A DNA stretch of 6,684 bases, taken from contig PUNP01000080.1 in the NCBI GenBank assembly GCA_003551785.1, positions 1-6,684 on the forward strand. Reading direction: 5' to 3'. Positions within the stretch are counted from its first letter, which is position 1. Every line of letters begins with the position of its first letter. This document shows positions 5,880 through 6,684 of this stretch, piece by piece. The notes beneath the pieces are model-generated. The model saw only the letters and a program-made list of their open reading frames with translations, was not told where the DNA came from and did no database searches. The stretch is from Candidatus Brocadiaceae bacterium. Lineage in GTDB: Bacteria; Planctomycetota; Brocadiia; SM23-32. A program made the translations under genes and the position numbers.

Positions 5880-5913
5880 AAACCACCCTGCTTACCTGCA
5901 AGCGGGATGGTTT
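5880..5913 (+). promoter_or_regulatory. Leader hairpin upstream of the aldo/keto reductase
   Basis: AAACCACCCTGCTT (5880-5893) pairs with AAGCGGGATGGTTT (5900-5913) around a six-base loop, with a small internal offset in the middle of the stem. A second short stem, TTCAACC (5915-5921) with GGTTGAA (5938-5944), follows. Both fall in the probable 5' leader. They could regulate the gene or be a terminator-like remnant; no long T-run follows. Confidence 0.4.
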
Positions 5914-5982
5914 CTTCAACCCGCATGAATATGATGAGGTTGAAACTTGCTGCAAAAGGAAACACAAATCTTGTTCTGAAAA

Positions 5983-5990
5983 AAGGAGGT
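5983..5990 (+). promoter_or_regulatory. Full-consensus Shine-Dalgarno (AAGGAGGT)
   Basis: This is an eight-base match to the anti-Shine-Dalgarno of 16S rRNA, eight bases before the ATG at 5999. It is the strongest ribosome binding site in the window and fixes the start of the reductase. Confidence 0.85.
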
Positions 5991-5998
5991 AGTATTGT

Positions 5999-6684
5999 AT
6001 GGAAACACTCAGACTTGGAAAAACGGGATTGATCATCAGCCGCACCGGTTTCGGTGCTTTGCCTATCCAGCGTGTCAGCAGGGAAGAAGCAGCCGCTCTG
6101 CTGCGGCGGGCCTGTGAGGCCGGTATTAACTTCTTTGACACTGCCCGCGCTTACTCCGACAGTGAAGAGAAAATAGGCTATGCTCTTTCGGAGGTGCGTT
6201 CTGAAATTATCATTGCCACCAAATCCGGCGCCGACAGCTACGATGGTGTTATGAGTGACCTGGAGACCAGCCTGAAAAATTTACGAACAGATTATGTTGA
6301 TGTTCTCCAGCTGCATAATCCACGTGAGCTTCCTGACCCTGACGATTCATCTTCATCCTATGCGGCACTGCTCAAGGCGCGGGAGGAGGGCATGATCCGG
6401 CATATCGGCATTACCAGCCACCGCCTGGCCGTTGCACGCCGGGCCGTGCAGAGCGGGCTCTATGAAACGCTTCAGTTCCCGCTCAGTGCGCTTTCCCACG
6501 CGCCCGAATTGGAACTGATCGAGCTGTGCAGGGAGCAGGACGTGGGCGTGATCGCTATGAAGGCGCTTTGCGGCGGTCTGCTGACTGATGTGGATACGGC
6601 TTTCGCCTTCCTGCGCCGCTTCGATAACGTCGTGCCGATATGGGGATGTCAGGCGCCGTCCGAGCTGGAGGATTTCATCCGGCT
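5999..6684 (+). CDS. Aldo/keto reductase, N-terminal 228 codons (3' truncated by window)
   Basis: An NAD(P)H-dependent oxidoreductase of the aldo/keto reductase superfamily with a TIM-barrel fold, probably cytoplasmic. The protein begins METLRLGKTGLIISRTGFGA. The catalytic tetrad can be placed: Asp47 and Tyr52 in FFDTARAYSDSE, Lys75 in IATKSGA and His106 in VLQLHNP. Later motifs are GMIRHIGITSHR, LQFPLSALSH and GVIAMKALCGGLLTD, then VPIWGCQAPSELEDF near the edge. The GVIAMKALCGGLL segment and the short loops recall the AKR subgroup that often carries a C-terminal ferredoxin-like 4Fe-4S domain, but that part would lie beyond the window. The substrate cannot be told. The start is fixed by a consensus ribosome binding site, and the gene stands alone on its strand here. 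Confidence 0.93.
   Translation, partial: METLRLGKTGLIISRTGFGALPIQRVSREEAAALLRRACEAGINFFDTARAYSDSEEKIGYALSEVRSEIIIATKSGADSYDGVMSDLETSLKNLRTDYVDVLQLHNPRELPDPDDSSSSYAALLKAREEGMIRHIGITSHRLAVARRAVQSGLYETLQFPLSALSHAPELELIELCREQDVGVIAMKALCGGLLTDVDTAFAFLRRFDNVVPIWGCQAPSELEDFIR

Larger units (their letters stand above)
5440..5998. other. Divergent intergenic region, repeat-rich
   Basis: This gap of about 560 bp separates the minus-strand GDPD cluster from the + strand aldo/keto reductase, so it should hold both promoters. The part next to GDPD (5460-5540) is very AT-rich, as expected for a promoter, but I cannot place a clear -35/-10 pair. It contains the inverted-repeat element 5541-5690 and hairpins at 5816-5837 and 5880-5913. 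A minus-strand open frame across 5484-5681 runs through the inverted repeats and has no start signal, so I do not call it a gene. Confidence 0.6.

Noticed and set aside
5866..6141. Minus-strand open frame of 91 residues at the start of the reductase
   Set aside because: It is antisense to a reductase with a full catalytic motif and a consensus ribosome binding site, so it is a shadow frame.

Overview
The window looks like a chromosomal stretch from an uncultured or poorly characterised bacterium of moderate GC content. Several features hint at a carbohydrate-degrading lineage of the Planctomycetota/Verrucomicrobiota/Lentisphaerota kind: a large cytoplasmic PcRGLX/YetA-like polysaccharide-lyase-type protein, short dispersed palindromes between genes, and a hypothetical protein with no recognisable family. 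This placement is inference; no rRNA or marker gene is present.

Layout, left to right. (1) 1 to about 631: the 3' part of a group II intron on the + strand, with the C-terminal end of its reverse transcriptase/maturase, a clear domain V and an unusually long domain VI. (2) About 632-875: a non-coding gap. (3) 876-3248: a 790-residue PcRGLX/YetA-like protein, + strand. (4) 3249-3533: a non-coding gap with two copies, 68 bp apart, of a GC-rich palindromic repeat, and a short CGCAGAG repeat. (5) 5439 down to 3534: a compact minus-strand cluster in the order glycerophosphodiester phosphodiesterase, a 74-residue small protein (ATGA overlap), a possible tiny ORF, and a 273-residue protein of unknown function with a strong Shine-Dalgarno site. 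(6) 5440-5998: a long divergent intergenic region with a roughly 150-bp element bounded by inverted repeats, a perfect GACAGGCA palindrome, a third GC-rich hairpin and a possible hairpin-rich leader. (7) 5999 to the window end: the first 228 codons of an aldo/keto reductase, + strand, cut by the window edge.

The minus-strand genes are likely co-transcribed and translationally coupled. The lyase-like gene and the reductase appear to be separate + strand units. No pathway can be shown to link all the genes. The least understood parts are the minus-strand small-protein/unknown-protein group, the inverted-repeat element and the extended intron domain VI.
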